Part shown: positions 24,980 to 30,668 of the stretch, in pieces
How the letters are laid out: each line of letters begins with the position of its first letter
How positions within the stretch are numbered: the first letter of the stretch is position 1
Translations under genes and position numbers: made by a program
The notes under the pieces: generated by a model
Told to the model about the DNA's origin: nothing
The model's input: only the letters and a program-made list of their open reading frames with translations
The model's database searches: none
Origin: an uncultured Oscillospiraceae bacterium
GTDB lineage: Bacteria > Bacillota > Clostridia > Oscillospirales > Ruminococcaceae
Assembly (NCBI GenBank): GCA_900547385.1
Contig: URGQ01000012.1
Coordinates: 1-30,668 of the forward strand
Direction: 5' to 3'
Length of the DNA: 30,668 nucleotides

Positions 24980-25016
24980 TCGCAGCGGATAGCAGAGAAT
25001 GGAGGATAGAGGCAGT

Positions 25017-25457
25017 ATGAACTACGAGAATTACATCTACCAGCAGCCCATCGATCCCGTACGGCAGGCCATCCTGCTTGCCATGACCCAAAGCATGGAG
25101 CAAGAGAAAGAAATGATCCGGGAGCTGCAAGGCATGGGCGTCAAATGCGTCGCCACCATGGCGTCTGGATTCAATTCCGACATTAGCCCCAAGCTGGTCA
25201 ACAATTTGGTGGGTGCTTGCCTCAATGCGAACATCATTGAGAAGAAAAAAGCCCACATCCACCCGGTGGTGCACGCCCTGCATGAGGCCATGGATACCGC
25301 CCGTGTCACCCGGGAAATCTCGCAGAACTGTCGTCTCAAGGTTGGTGTTATTAGATACGAGGACCAGATCTCTATCAGCATCTACGGTGATCTTGCCATT
25401 CATGAGCTTTCCGCCCACAAAACCGTCGGCGTCGGCTTCCAGATTCTTGGGGAGTAA
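25017..25457 (+). CDS. HutP-family RNA-binding antitermination protein
   Basis: 146 residues, the length of B. subtilis HutP. Alignable blocks: HPVVHALHEAM with HutP SHALYHATMEAL; RLKVGVIR with LRFAVLR; SISIYGDLAI with AVSLYGTIGA; and AHKTVGVGF with EHETFGVGI. The three metal-binding histidines of HutP (H73, H77, H138) appear as H82, H86 and H134. HutP is a hexamer that, with L-histidine and Mg2+, binds NAG repeats and prevents termination. Matching NAG triads and a terminator lie ahead of this operon, so it probably controls its own transcript. ATG 25017 follows GGAGG by 11 nt; ATG 24999 is possible. The ligand here is unknown. Confidence 0.82.
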   Translation: MNYENYIYQQPIDPVRQAILLAMTQSMEQEKEMIRELQGMGVKCVATMASGFNSDISPKLVNNLVGACLNANIIEKKKAHIHPVVHALHEAMDTARVTREISQNCRLKVGVIRYEDQISISIYGDLAIHELSAHKTVGVGFQILGE

Positions 25458-25488
25458 AATCCTTTTCTGAATTTGGAGATCTTTCTGC

Positions 25489-26388
25489 ATGAAAAAGAGT
25501 TTGCTGCTTTGTATTATTGCGGCCATCGGCTTTGGCGTTGCGCCCACTTTTATTCAGCTTGCAATTCAGTCCGGGGTCTCACAAACCTCCTGCGTCCTTT
25601 TCAATAACATCCTGTTGATGCTGGTCTGCCTCGTCATGTGCCTGGCCGGGCATCACAGTCTGTGCATCCCCGCCAAAAAGGTGCTGCCCCTCCTGCTAAT
25701 GGGCGCCTGCGGTATGGGCTTTACCGTACTCCTGCTCTCTCTCAGCTACCAGTACATCGCAGTGGGCACCGCCACCGTTATCAATTTTTTGTATCCGCCC
25801 ATTGTTACGGTAGCCTGTGCCATTTTTATGCACCGTCGTCTGGGCCGCTCGGCCTATCTTGCCATCCTGCTCTCCATCCTAGGGCTGCTGTTTATCTCGG
25901 TCATCGGTACCGGGGTCTCCAGCTTCCAGCCCGCGGGGTTCATCCTGGCACTGGCCTCGGCCTTTACCTACTCGTTCTACATTTTTGGCAATGAATACTT
26001 CGGCATCGGCGAGTACCCGGTCTGGAGCGCAGTCTTCTACATGGCTGCCGCCTCGGCATGTGTCTTTATTGTCATCAATGCCGTAACCGGCCAGTTCACC
26101 CTGCCCACCGGCGGGGCCGCCATGGGCTATACCTTTGGCGCGGCCGTCATCTCCTCGCTCAGCTTCCTGCTGCTCAATATCGGCATCGCCGGGGCCGGCG
26201 CAGCGCAGGCCTCCTTCGCTACCCTCATCGAGCCGGTCGCGTCCGTGATCTGCGGCGTCATCGTACTGAATGAGAAGGTCACGCTCTTTACCATCATCGG
26301 CATCGTGCTCATTCTGCTGTCGGTCTGGGTCAATTCCATGCACACCCATGAAAAAGCCCCTACCCGTGAAAAAGCCCCCGCCAAATAA
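25489..26388 (+). CDS. EamA/DMT-superfamily transporter
   Basis: 299 residues with ten hydrophobic segments in two EamA repeats (about 5-135 and 150-285). Typical motifs: YQYIAVGTATVINFLYPPIV at the end of repeat 1, and GAAQASFATLIEPVASVICGVIVLNE in repeat 2. The family exports or imports amino acids and other metabolites. TTGGAGA precedes ATG 25489, 31 nt after the HutP-family gene, so it probably belongs to the same regulon, perhaps as a safety exporter for the imported amino acid (inference). Confidence 0.88.
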   Translation: MKKSLLLCIIAAIGFGVAPTFIQLAIQSGVSQTSCVLFNNILLMLVCLVMCLAGHHSLCIPAKKVLPLLLMGACGMGFTVLLLSLSYQYIAVGTATVINFLYPPIVTVACAIFMHRRLGRSAYLAILLSILGLLFISVIGTGVSSFQPAGFILALASAFTYSFYIFGNEYFGIGEYPVWSAVFYMAAASACVFIVINAVTGQFTLPTGGAAMGYTFGAAVISSLSFLLLNIGIAGAGAAQASFATLIEPVASVICGVIVLNEKVTLFTIIGIVLILLSVWVNSMHTHEKAPTREKAPAK

Positions 26389-26410
26389 TTCCCGAAAGTG
26401 AGGGATCGCC

Positions 26411-26851
26411 ATGGAATCGCAAAAAGAACAAGCCCTGCATCCCCTGCTTCTGCCGCTCTGTGTGCTGGTCTGCGGCGGCGCCATGATCGGCGTTTTCCGC
26501 CTGCTGGGCAAATTGGATGACTCCGTCCTGTACGGAGCCGCCCTGGGCTGCGGCATCTGCATCCTCAATCTGTTTCTGCTGCGCTTCACCATGAACCGCG
26601 CGGCAGCCGCCGCCTCTCCCCAGGCCGCCCAGCAGATCGCCAAGGCCAGCGTACCGCCCCGGCTGCTGCTCATCTGCGTGGCGTTCTATCCTGGCTTCAC
26701 CCTGCCAGTCTTCAATCCCATCGCCGTGGTAGTGCCGTTCGCGTTCCCCCGGCTTTCCGCCCTGCTGCTGCAGGGGGTGGCCCCCTCCTTCCGCTTCCTC
26801 CGCAATAAGGCCGCCGATGTCAAGCAGGCCCTTGAGGATGAAGACTTCTGA
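26411..26851 (+). CDS. Small membrane protein resembling ATP synthase subunit I (AtpI-like)
   Basis: 146 residues with four hydrophobic segments (about 12-32, 43-60, 85-100, 105-125). Segments YGAALGCGICILNLFLLRF and PPRLLLICVAFYP resemble the AtpI/UncI family (PF03899-type). It is not next to an ATP synthase operon, so it may do something else in this transport cluster. It starts 22 nt after the EamA gene. Family assignment is tentative. Confidence 0.6.
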   Translation: MESQKEQALHPLLLPLCVLVCGGAMIGVFRLLGKLDDSVLYGAALGCGICILNLFLLRFTMNRAAAAASPQAAQQIAKASVPPRLLLICVAFYPGFTLPVFNPIAVVVPFAFPRLSALLLQGVAPSFRFLRNKAADVKQALEDEDF

Positions 26852-26865
26852 ACGCTCTGCCCGAT

Positions 26866-26899
26866 CGGCGGGAACTTTCATCGGTTCCCGCCGTATTTT
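26866..26899 (+). terminator. Probable terminator after the AtpI-like gene
   Basis: Perfect 10-bp stem CGGCGGGAAC (26866-26875) with GTTCCCGCCG (26884-26893), then TATTTTA. A second GC hairpin ending in CGTTTTTC (about 26915-26951) follows. The MFS gene downstream is therefore probably a separate unit. Confidence 0.65.
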
Positions 26900-26997
26900 A
26901 TGGGGCAGGCCTCCGCGGGCGCCAGGTTCCCCCCGGCCCGCCCCCGTTTTTCAAAGCAAAAAATCTCCAATCGCCATTCAGAAAGGTCCCATTCCCT

Positions 26998-28257
26998 ATG
27001 GAACAGAAAAAAGAATATAAGCTCTATAAAAGGCGCTGGGTCGTTCTGCTGTCCTTTGTCTGCGTCAATGCGGTCATGCAGTACGGCTGGGCCTTCTTCA
27101 GCTCCATCGTCACCGATGCCTGGCATTTTTACGGCTTCCAGGATGCCGCCAGCGGCGAAGCGGCCATCAGCGCGCTCACCATGATCATTATGGGCTGCAT
27201 GATCGTTTTTTCCATCCCCGCCAGCTGGGTGTTCGAAAAAATCGGTTGGTATAAAACCGTTTCCATCGCCGGCATCGTATTGATGGTCTTCACCCTGCTG
27301 CGCGGCTTCATCGGCGGCAGCTCCTACACGGCGCTGGTCATCACCACCACCGGCATCGCCGTCACACAGCCCTTCATCATCAATGCCTTCGGCATGATCA
27401 GTGCCCTGTGGTTCCCGCCCGCGGAACGCGGCATCGCCAATGGCTGGGGCATGATCTCCACCTACCTGGGCGTGGTCATGGCGCAGTTCGGCGTTCCGTG
27501 GCTCATGTCCACCTTCGGTCTGGATATCCCCGGCGCTTTGAAGGTCTTTGGCTTCCTGTCCATCCCCATGATCCTCTGGTTCATCCTCTTTGCCCGGGAA
27601 AAACCGCCCACGCCGCCCGCTGATGAGGACCTAATCGAGCGTGTCAGCTTTGCCGACGGCATGAAGCAGCTGGCCAAAAATAAAAAGTTCATCTACGCGC
27701 TGCTGGTCTTCTGGCTGCTGCAGGGGGTATATTTCACCCTCACCACCCTCATGGAGCCCATCCTGCAATTCTTCAATAACGGCAGCATGGATAGCCTGTT
27801 CATCGGCACCCTCGGCACCATCCTTACCGTCACCGGCGTTATCACCACCCTGGTCCTGCCCATCGCCTCCGATCGCTCCAAGAGCAAAAAGAGAAAACCC
27901 ATCGTCCTGGTCTGCGAAATTGGCACGCTGGTCGGCCTGGTCCTCATCATCACCGGCCATACCGTTGGCCTGCAAATCCTGATGGCCTGCTGTCTGGGCA
28001 TCTTCCTCACCGGTGTTACCCCCATTGTCATGGTCTTGGGCTACGAATCCGCCTATCCCGTCTCTGAGGGCACCACCGAAAGCCTGATGCAGCTGGGCGC
28101 CAATGGCTGGGGCCTCATCTGCCTGCTGGCTGTAAACGGCATCTTTCAGGGGAACCATATGGGCACTCTGGTGTTCTTCCTGGCCGGCACCGTCCTTTCC
28201 CTGGTCCTTACCATGATGATAAAGGAAGCCTCCCTCAAGGAACGCCGCATCGAATGA
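26998..28257 (+). CDS. MFS transporter (FLVCR/DIRC2-like)
   Basis: 419 residues with 12 predicted membrane segments and a central cytoplasmic loop (about 200-225, AREKPPTPPADEDLIERVSF). MFS features: GWYKTVSIAGIVLM after helix 2, and RGIANGWGMISTYLG, reminiscent of the OFA and FLVCR groups. In the second half, GYESAYPVSEGTTESLM resembles the ELxYPxxEGTS signature of FLVCR-type carriers (haem, choline or metabolite transport). The substrate is unknown. GAAAGG lies about 13 nt before ATG 26998. Confidence 0.85.
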   Translation: MEQKKEYKLYKRRWVVLLSFVCVNAVMQYGWAFFSSIVTDAWHFYGFQDAASGEAAISALTMIIMGCMIVFSIPASWVFEKIGWYKTVSIAGIVLMVFTLLRGFIGGSSYTALVITTTGIAVTQPFIINAFGMISALWFPPAERGIANGWGMISTYLGVVMAQFGVPWLMSTFGLDIPGALKVFGFLSIPMILWFILFAREKPPTPPADEDLIERVSFADGMKQLAKNKKFIYALLVFWLLQGVYFTLTTLMEPILQFFNNGSMDSLFIGTLGTILTVTGVITTLVLPIASDRSKSKKRKPIVLVCEIGTLVGLVLIITGHTVGLQILMACCLGIFLTGVTPIVMVLGYESAYPVSEGTTESLMQLGANGWGLICLLAVNGIFQGNHMGTLVFFLAGTVLSLVLTMMIKEASLKERRIE

Positions 28258-28291
28258 CCGGCTCCGCCGCCCCAAATCCAATATTCTCTCT

Positions 28292-28328
28292 GGCTCCGCC
28301 GTTCCCTTCAGGAATGGCGGAGCCTTTT
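28292..28328 (+). terminator. Terminator after the MFS gene
   Basis: Fourteen-pair stem (28292-28305 with 28311-28324) around CTTCA, followed by TTTT. Confidence 0.9.
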
Positions 28329-28373
28329 CGGTCTGTCCCCCGCCAAATCCCCATAAAAGCCGTCCCCTTTTCA

Positions 28374-28402
28374 TTGACGGCCCGCCTTTGGTGTGGTAGA
28401 AT
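28374..28402 (+). promoter_or_regulatory. Promoter of the yicC-remA-gmk-rpoZ operon
   Basis: TTGACG (28374-28379), a 17 bp spacer and extended TGGTAGAAT with -10 at 28397-28402. Confidence 0.88.
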
Positions 28403-28469
28403 ATTAAGATAGAAAAATAGGGGTATTATGCCCTTTCCATTATTTCATCTGAAAGGTCAGGATTTTGCC

Positions 28470-29348
28470 ATGATACGCAGTATGACCGGCTACGGACGGG
28501 ATCAGCAGCTTCTGCACGGCCGCAGCATCACCGTCGAGATCCGTTCCGTCAACCACCGCTACTTTGAGTTTTCCTGCCGGGCCCCGCGCGGCTGCGCCTT
28601 TTTGGAGGATCGCCTCAAGCGCGCCCTGCAAAGCGCCATTTCCCGCGGCAAGGTGGAAGTTGCCCTCACCCTGCAAACGGTGGAGAGCCGCAATACCTCC
28701 GTCGCCGTGGATCACGCCCTGGCCGGGCAGTACATCACCGCCCTGCGGGCCCTGGGGGAGGAATACGCCCTGCCGGATGATCTCACCCTTTCCACCGTCT
28801 GCCGCCTGCCGGATATCTTTACCCTGTGCCGCGGTGAGGAGGATGAGGAGGAGCTGGCCGCCGATGTTCTCTCGGTGCTGCAAAAGGCGCTGGAGCAGTT
28901 TGTGGCCATGCGGGAAACCGAGGGCGAGCGCCTTAAGGCCGATGTCCTTTCCCGGCTGCTCACCATGGAAGAGCACCTCTCCTTCGTGGAGGAGCGCTCC
29001 CCCCAAACGGTGGCAGAATACCGGGCCCGTCTCACCGCCAAGCTCACCGAGCTCCTGAACGGCGCCGTACCGGATGAAAACCGTATCCTTACCGAAGTCG
29101 GCATCATCGCCGACCGCCTAGCGGTGGATGAGGAAACGGTGCGGCTGCGCAGCCACTTCGCCCAGCTCCGCAAAATACTGGAATCCACCGAACCGGTGGG
29201 CCGCAAGCTGGACTTTTTGGTGCAGGAGATGAACCGCGAGACCAATACCATCGGCAGCAAGTGCAGCGATACCGCCATTGCCGGCCATGTGGTGGAAATG
29301 AAGAGCGAGCTGGAAAAGATCCGCGAGCAGATCCAGAACATCGAATAA
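28470..29348 (+). CDS. yicC: YicC/YloC-family endoribonuclease
   Basis: 292 residues. N-terminal RSMTGYGR signature, followed by VEIRSVNHRYFE, and the C-terminal DUF1732 block GRKLDFLVQEMNRETNTIGSKCSD. YicC-family proteins are RNases or RNase-linked factors involved in RNA turnover. ATG 28470 was chosen because the family begins with I-R-S-M-T-G; GAAAGG lies upstream, and a 14-residue extension to 28428 would lack homology. First gene of the conserved Bacillota operon leading to gmk. Confidence 0.95.
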   Translation: MIRSMTGYGRDQQLLHGRSITVEIRSVNHRYFEFSCRAPRGCAFLEDRLKRALQSAISRGKVEVALTLQTVESRNTSVAVDHALAGQYITALRALGEEYALPDDLTLSTVCRLPDIFTLCRGEEDEEELAADVLSVLQKALEQFVAMRETEGERLKADVLSRLLTMEEHLSFVEERSPQTVAEYRARLTAKLTELLNGAVPDENRILTEVGIIADRLAVDEETVRLRSHFAQLRKILESTEPVGRKLDFLVQEMNRETNTIGSKCSDTAIAGHVVEMKSELEKIREQIQNIE

Positions 29349-29370
29349 GCGAAAGGTCGTGTAAAACCCC

Positions 29371-29637
29371 ATGAAACTCATCAATATCGGCTTTGGCAAT
29401 ATGGTCTCGGCCAATCGCCTTATTGCCATCGTCAGCCCGGAATCCGCTCCCATCAAGCGCATCATCCAGGATTCCCGCGACCGCGGCACCCTCATCGATG
29501 CCACCTACGGCCGCCGCACCCGCGCCGTTCTCATCACCGATAGCGACCATGTCATTCTTTCGGCCGTCCAGCCGGAAACGGTGGCCAACCGTGTAGTGGA
29601 TTATGAGGACGAGGAAGAAATGGAGGGCCAGGCATGA
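29371..29637 (+). CDS. remA: RemA/DUF370-family DNA-binding regulator
   Basis: 88 residues. Clear RemA features: INIGFGNMVSANRLIAIVSP, APIKRIIQDSRDRGTLIDAT, YGRRTRAVLITDSDHVILSA. In B. subtilis RemA is a ring-forming activator of biofilm matrix and osmoprotection genes; here the target is unknown. Its stop overlaps the gmk start by 4 nt (ATGA), indicating coupling. Confidence 0.95.
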   Translation: MKLINIGFGNMVSANRLIAIVSPESAPIKRIIQDSRDRGTLIDATYGRRTRAVLITDSDHVILSAVQPETVANRVVDYEDEEEMEGQA

Positions 29638-30266
29638 TCGGCAGCTACACCGCTCCCAAGGAGCACGGCATCCTGGTGGTTTTCTCCGGGCCCTCCGGCG
29701 CCGGCAAGGGCACCATTCTCAAGCGCTACTTTGAGGACGACCCGCCCGCGGTGCTCTCAGTTTCGGCCACCACCCGTGCCCCCCGCCCCGGCGAAGTGGA
29801 CGGCGTGCATTACCACTTCATTTCCCGGGCAGAATTTGAGCAGCTCATCGCCAATGACGGCGTGCTGGAATATAACATCTACAACGGCAACTACTACGGC
29901 TCCCCCCGCGGCCCCATCGAGGAGGAGCTCTCCAAGGGTCACGATGTCATCCTGGAGATCGAAACCAACGGCGCCGGCCATATCCGCCGCATGTTCCCCA
30001 GCGCCCTTTCCATCTTTGTGGTGCCGCCCTCCTTTGAGGAGCTGAAAAAGCGTCTCATCGGTCGGGGCACCGAATCCCCCGAGGAAATCTCCGCGCGGCT
30101 GGAGAAGGGCCGGGCCGAGATCGAAATGGCGCTGGATTACGATTACATCGTGGTCAATGATGAAGTGGAAACCGCGGCCCGCCGCTTGGCGGAAATTATT
30201 CGCTCCGCCCGCTGGAGCAAGAAATTCAATCAATCATTTATACAAGAGGTGCTGAACAATGCTTAG
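29634..30266 (+). CDS. gmk: Guanylate kinase
   Basis: 210 residues. P-loop FSGPSGAGKGT (residues ~17-27), GMP-binding SATTRAPRPGEVDGVHYHF, the Y-NGNYYGSP block and the lid with LIGRGTESPEEISARL. Converts GMP plus ATP to GDP. The start ATG 29634 overlaps the remA stop. It overlaps rpoZ by 8 nt. Confidence 0.97.
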   Translation: MIGSYTAPKEHGILVVFSGPSGAGKGTILKRYFEDDPPAVLSVSATTRAPRPGEVDGVHYHFISRAEFEQLIANDGVLEYNIYNGNYYGSPRGPIEEELSKGHDVILEIETNGAGHIRRMFPSALSIFVVPPSFEELKKRLIGRGTESPEEISARLEKGRAEIEMALDYDYIVVNDEVETAARRLAEIIRSARWSKKFNQSFIQEVLNNA

Positions 30267-30474
30267 ACCCGCTATGACCCAGATCCTGAAACCCGGCGAA
30301 AGCTACTATAAATTCGTGGTGGCCGTCGCCAAAAAAGCCCGTGAGATCGCCGCGGAAGCGGAGGAAAACCACATTGCGCTGGAGGAAAAGCCCGTCTCTC
30401 TGGCGCTGGATCTCTTTGCCACCGGTGCGGAGCGTCTTTCCGATTTCGATTGCTCCATGACCGAGCGCAAATAA
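30259..30474 (+). CDS. rpoZ: RNA polymerase omega subunit
   Basis: 71 residues, the short Bacillota form. The N-terminal MLRPAM, then YYKFVVAVAKKAREIAAEAE (the Rpb6/omega core helix) and KPVSLALDLFATG support it. Assists assembly of RNA polymerase. The start overlaps the end of gmk; a ribosome site (AGAGGTG) lies inside gmk. Confidence 0.92.
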   Translation: MLRPAMTQILKPGESYYKFVVAVAKKAREIAAEAEENHIALEEKPVSLALDLFATGAERLSDFDCSMTERK

Positions 30475-30490
30475 CCCCCTGGTTCCTCTC

Positions 30491-30530
30491 CCCCTGCAAA
30501 GCCGATTTGCAGGGGCGGCTTTATTTTGCC
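30491..30530 (+). terminator. Terminator after rpoZ
   Basis: CCCCTGCAAA (30491-30500), 5-nt loop, TTTGCAGGGG (30506-30515), then TTTATTTTG. The usual next gene of this operon in other Bacillota does not follow within the window. Confidence 0.85.
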
Positions 30531-30601
30531 TGCCGGCAAGGATATTCCTCGGCCAATCGGCGGCCCGCGCCCCAGCCCCCGCGACCCCCTTTACACCAAA
30601 T

Positions 30602-30655
30602 TTCATCTCGCCTCAAAGGCTCCCCTGTGTAAGGGGTAACGAAGTGGCGGCGCGG
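30602..30655. repeat. Degenerate intergenic repeat at the window edge
   Basis: The stretch containing AAAGGCTCCCCTGTGTAAGG and the following bases resembles the mosaic 'CAAAGGCTCCCCT' intergenic repeats common in gut Oscillospiraceae genomes. Recognition is from memory of the pattern and there is no second copy in the window. Confidence 0.35.
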
Positions 30656-30668
30656 TAGTGAATGATAT

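Noticed and set aside
24983..25010. A third HutP-type NAG triad just ahead of the HutP-like gene
   Set aside because: CAG 24983 and TAG 24990 are 7 nt apart but the third position (24997) is GAA, and no terminator follows; two hits are expected by chance.

Overview
The window looks like a chromosomal segment of a GC-rich gut-type Clostridia member (Bacillota), probably Oscillospiraceae/Ruminococcaceae. Evidence: the yicC-remA-gmk-rpoZ order, a DUF6514 gene, strong AGGAGG-type Shine-Dalgarno sites, TTGACA/TGnTATAAT promoters and many Rho-independent terminators. I see no prophage, transposase or CRISPR. The species assignment is inference.

Left part (1-9.7 kb). A LacI-family repressor gene (minus strand) diverges from a five-gene operon: a divergent aconitase-type large subunit, a LeuD-type small subunit, a canonical LeuC-type large subunit, a LeuB-type decarboxylating dehydrogenase and a LarA-type nickel-dependent 2-hydroxyacid racemase. 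Two near-identical LacI-type operators flank a consensus promoter between regulator and operon. Together the genes suggest inducible conversion of a 2-hydroxy(di)carboxylic acid; the substrate cannot be read from sequence. A terminator and about 0.7 kb holding two decayed gene fragments follow. Next come a second LacI-family regulator and a PreA-like flavo/iron-sulfur dehydrogenase.

Nucleobase block (9.7-12.7 kb). An NCS2 xanthine/uracil-type permease and an 8-oxoguanine-deaminase-like amidohydrolase form an operon. Its promoter region carries two copies of one inverted repeat (ATGTAACA-N9-TGTTACAT) and a CG-centred palindrome.

Middle (12.7-21.7 kb). An orphan Hpt protein, a DUF6514 protein, an orphan LytTR response regulator and a fructokinase-like PfkB sugar kinase are followed by initiator tRNA-fMet with a curious tRNA-3'-end duplication. 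Then come small membrane proteins, a DUF3267-like protein lacking its HExxH motif, a PF00882-type zinc phospholipase-like protein, a lipoprotein, hemW and divergent lepA.

Right part (21.7-28.3 kb). This is the most interesting region. A DUF5058 membrane protein, a second membrane protein and an M42 metallopeptidase are followed by a HutP-family RNA-binding protein, an EamA transporter and an AtpI-like protein. Ahead of the first gene is a leader with two triads of NAG triplets, each spaced exactly 7 nt apart. The second triad overlaps the 5' strand of an intrinsic terminator. This is the architecture of the Bacillus subtilis hut antiterminator, here attached to a transport/peptidase operon that also encodes its own HutP-like protein. 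An MFS transporter follows.

End (28.3-30.7 kb). Housekeeping operon yicC-remA-gmk-rpoZ with terminator, then a degenerate intergenic repeat.
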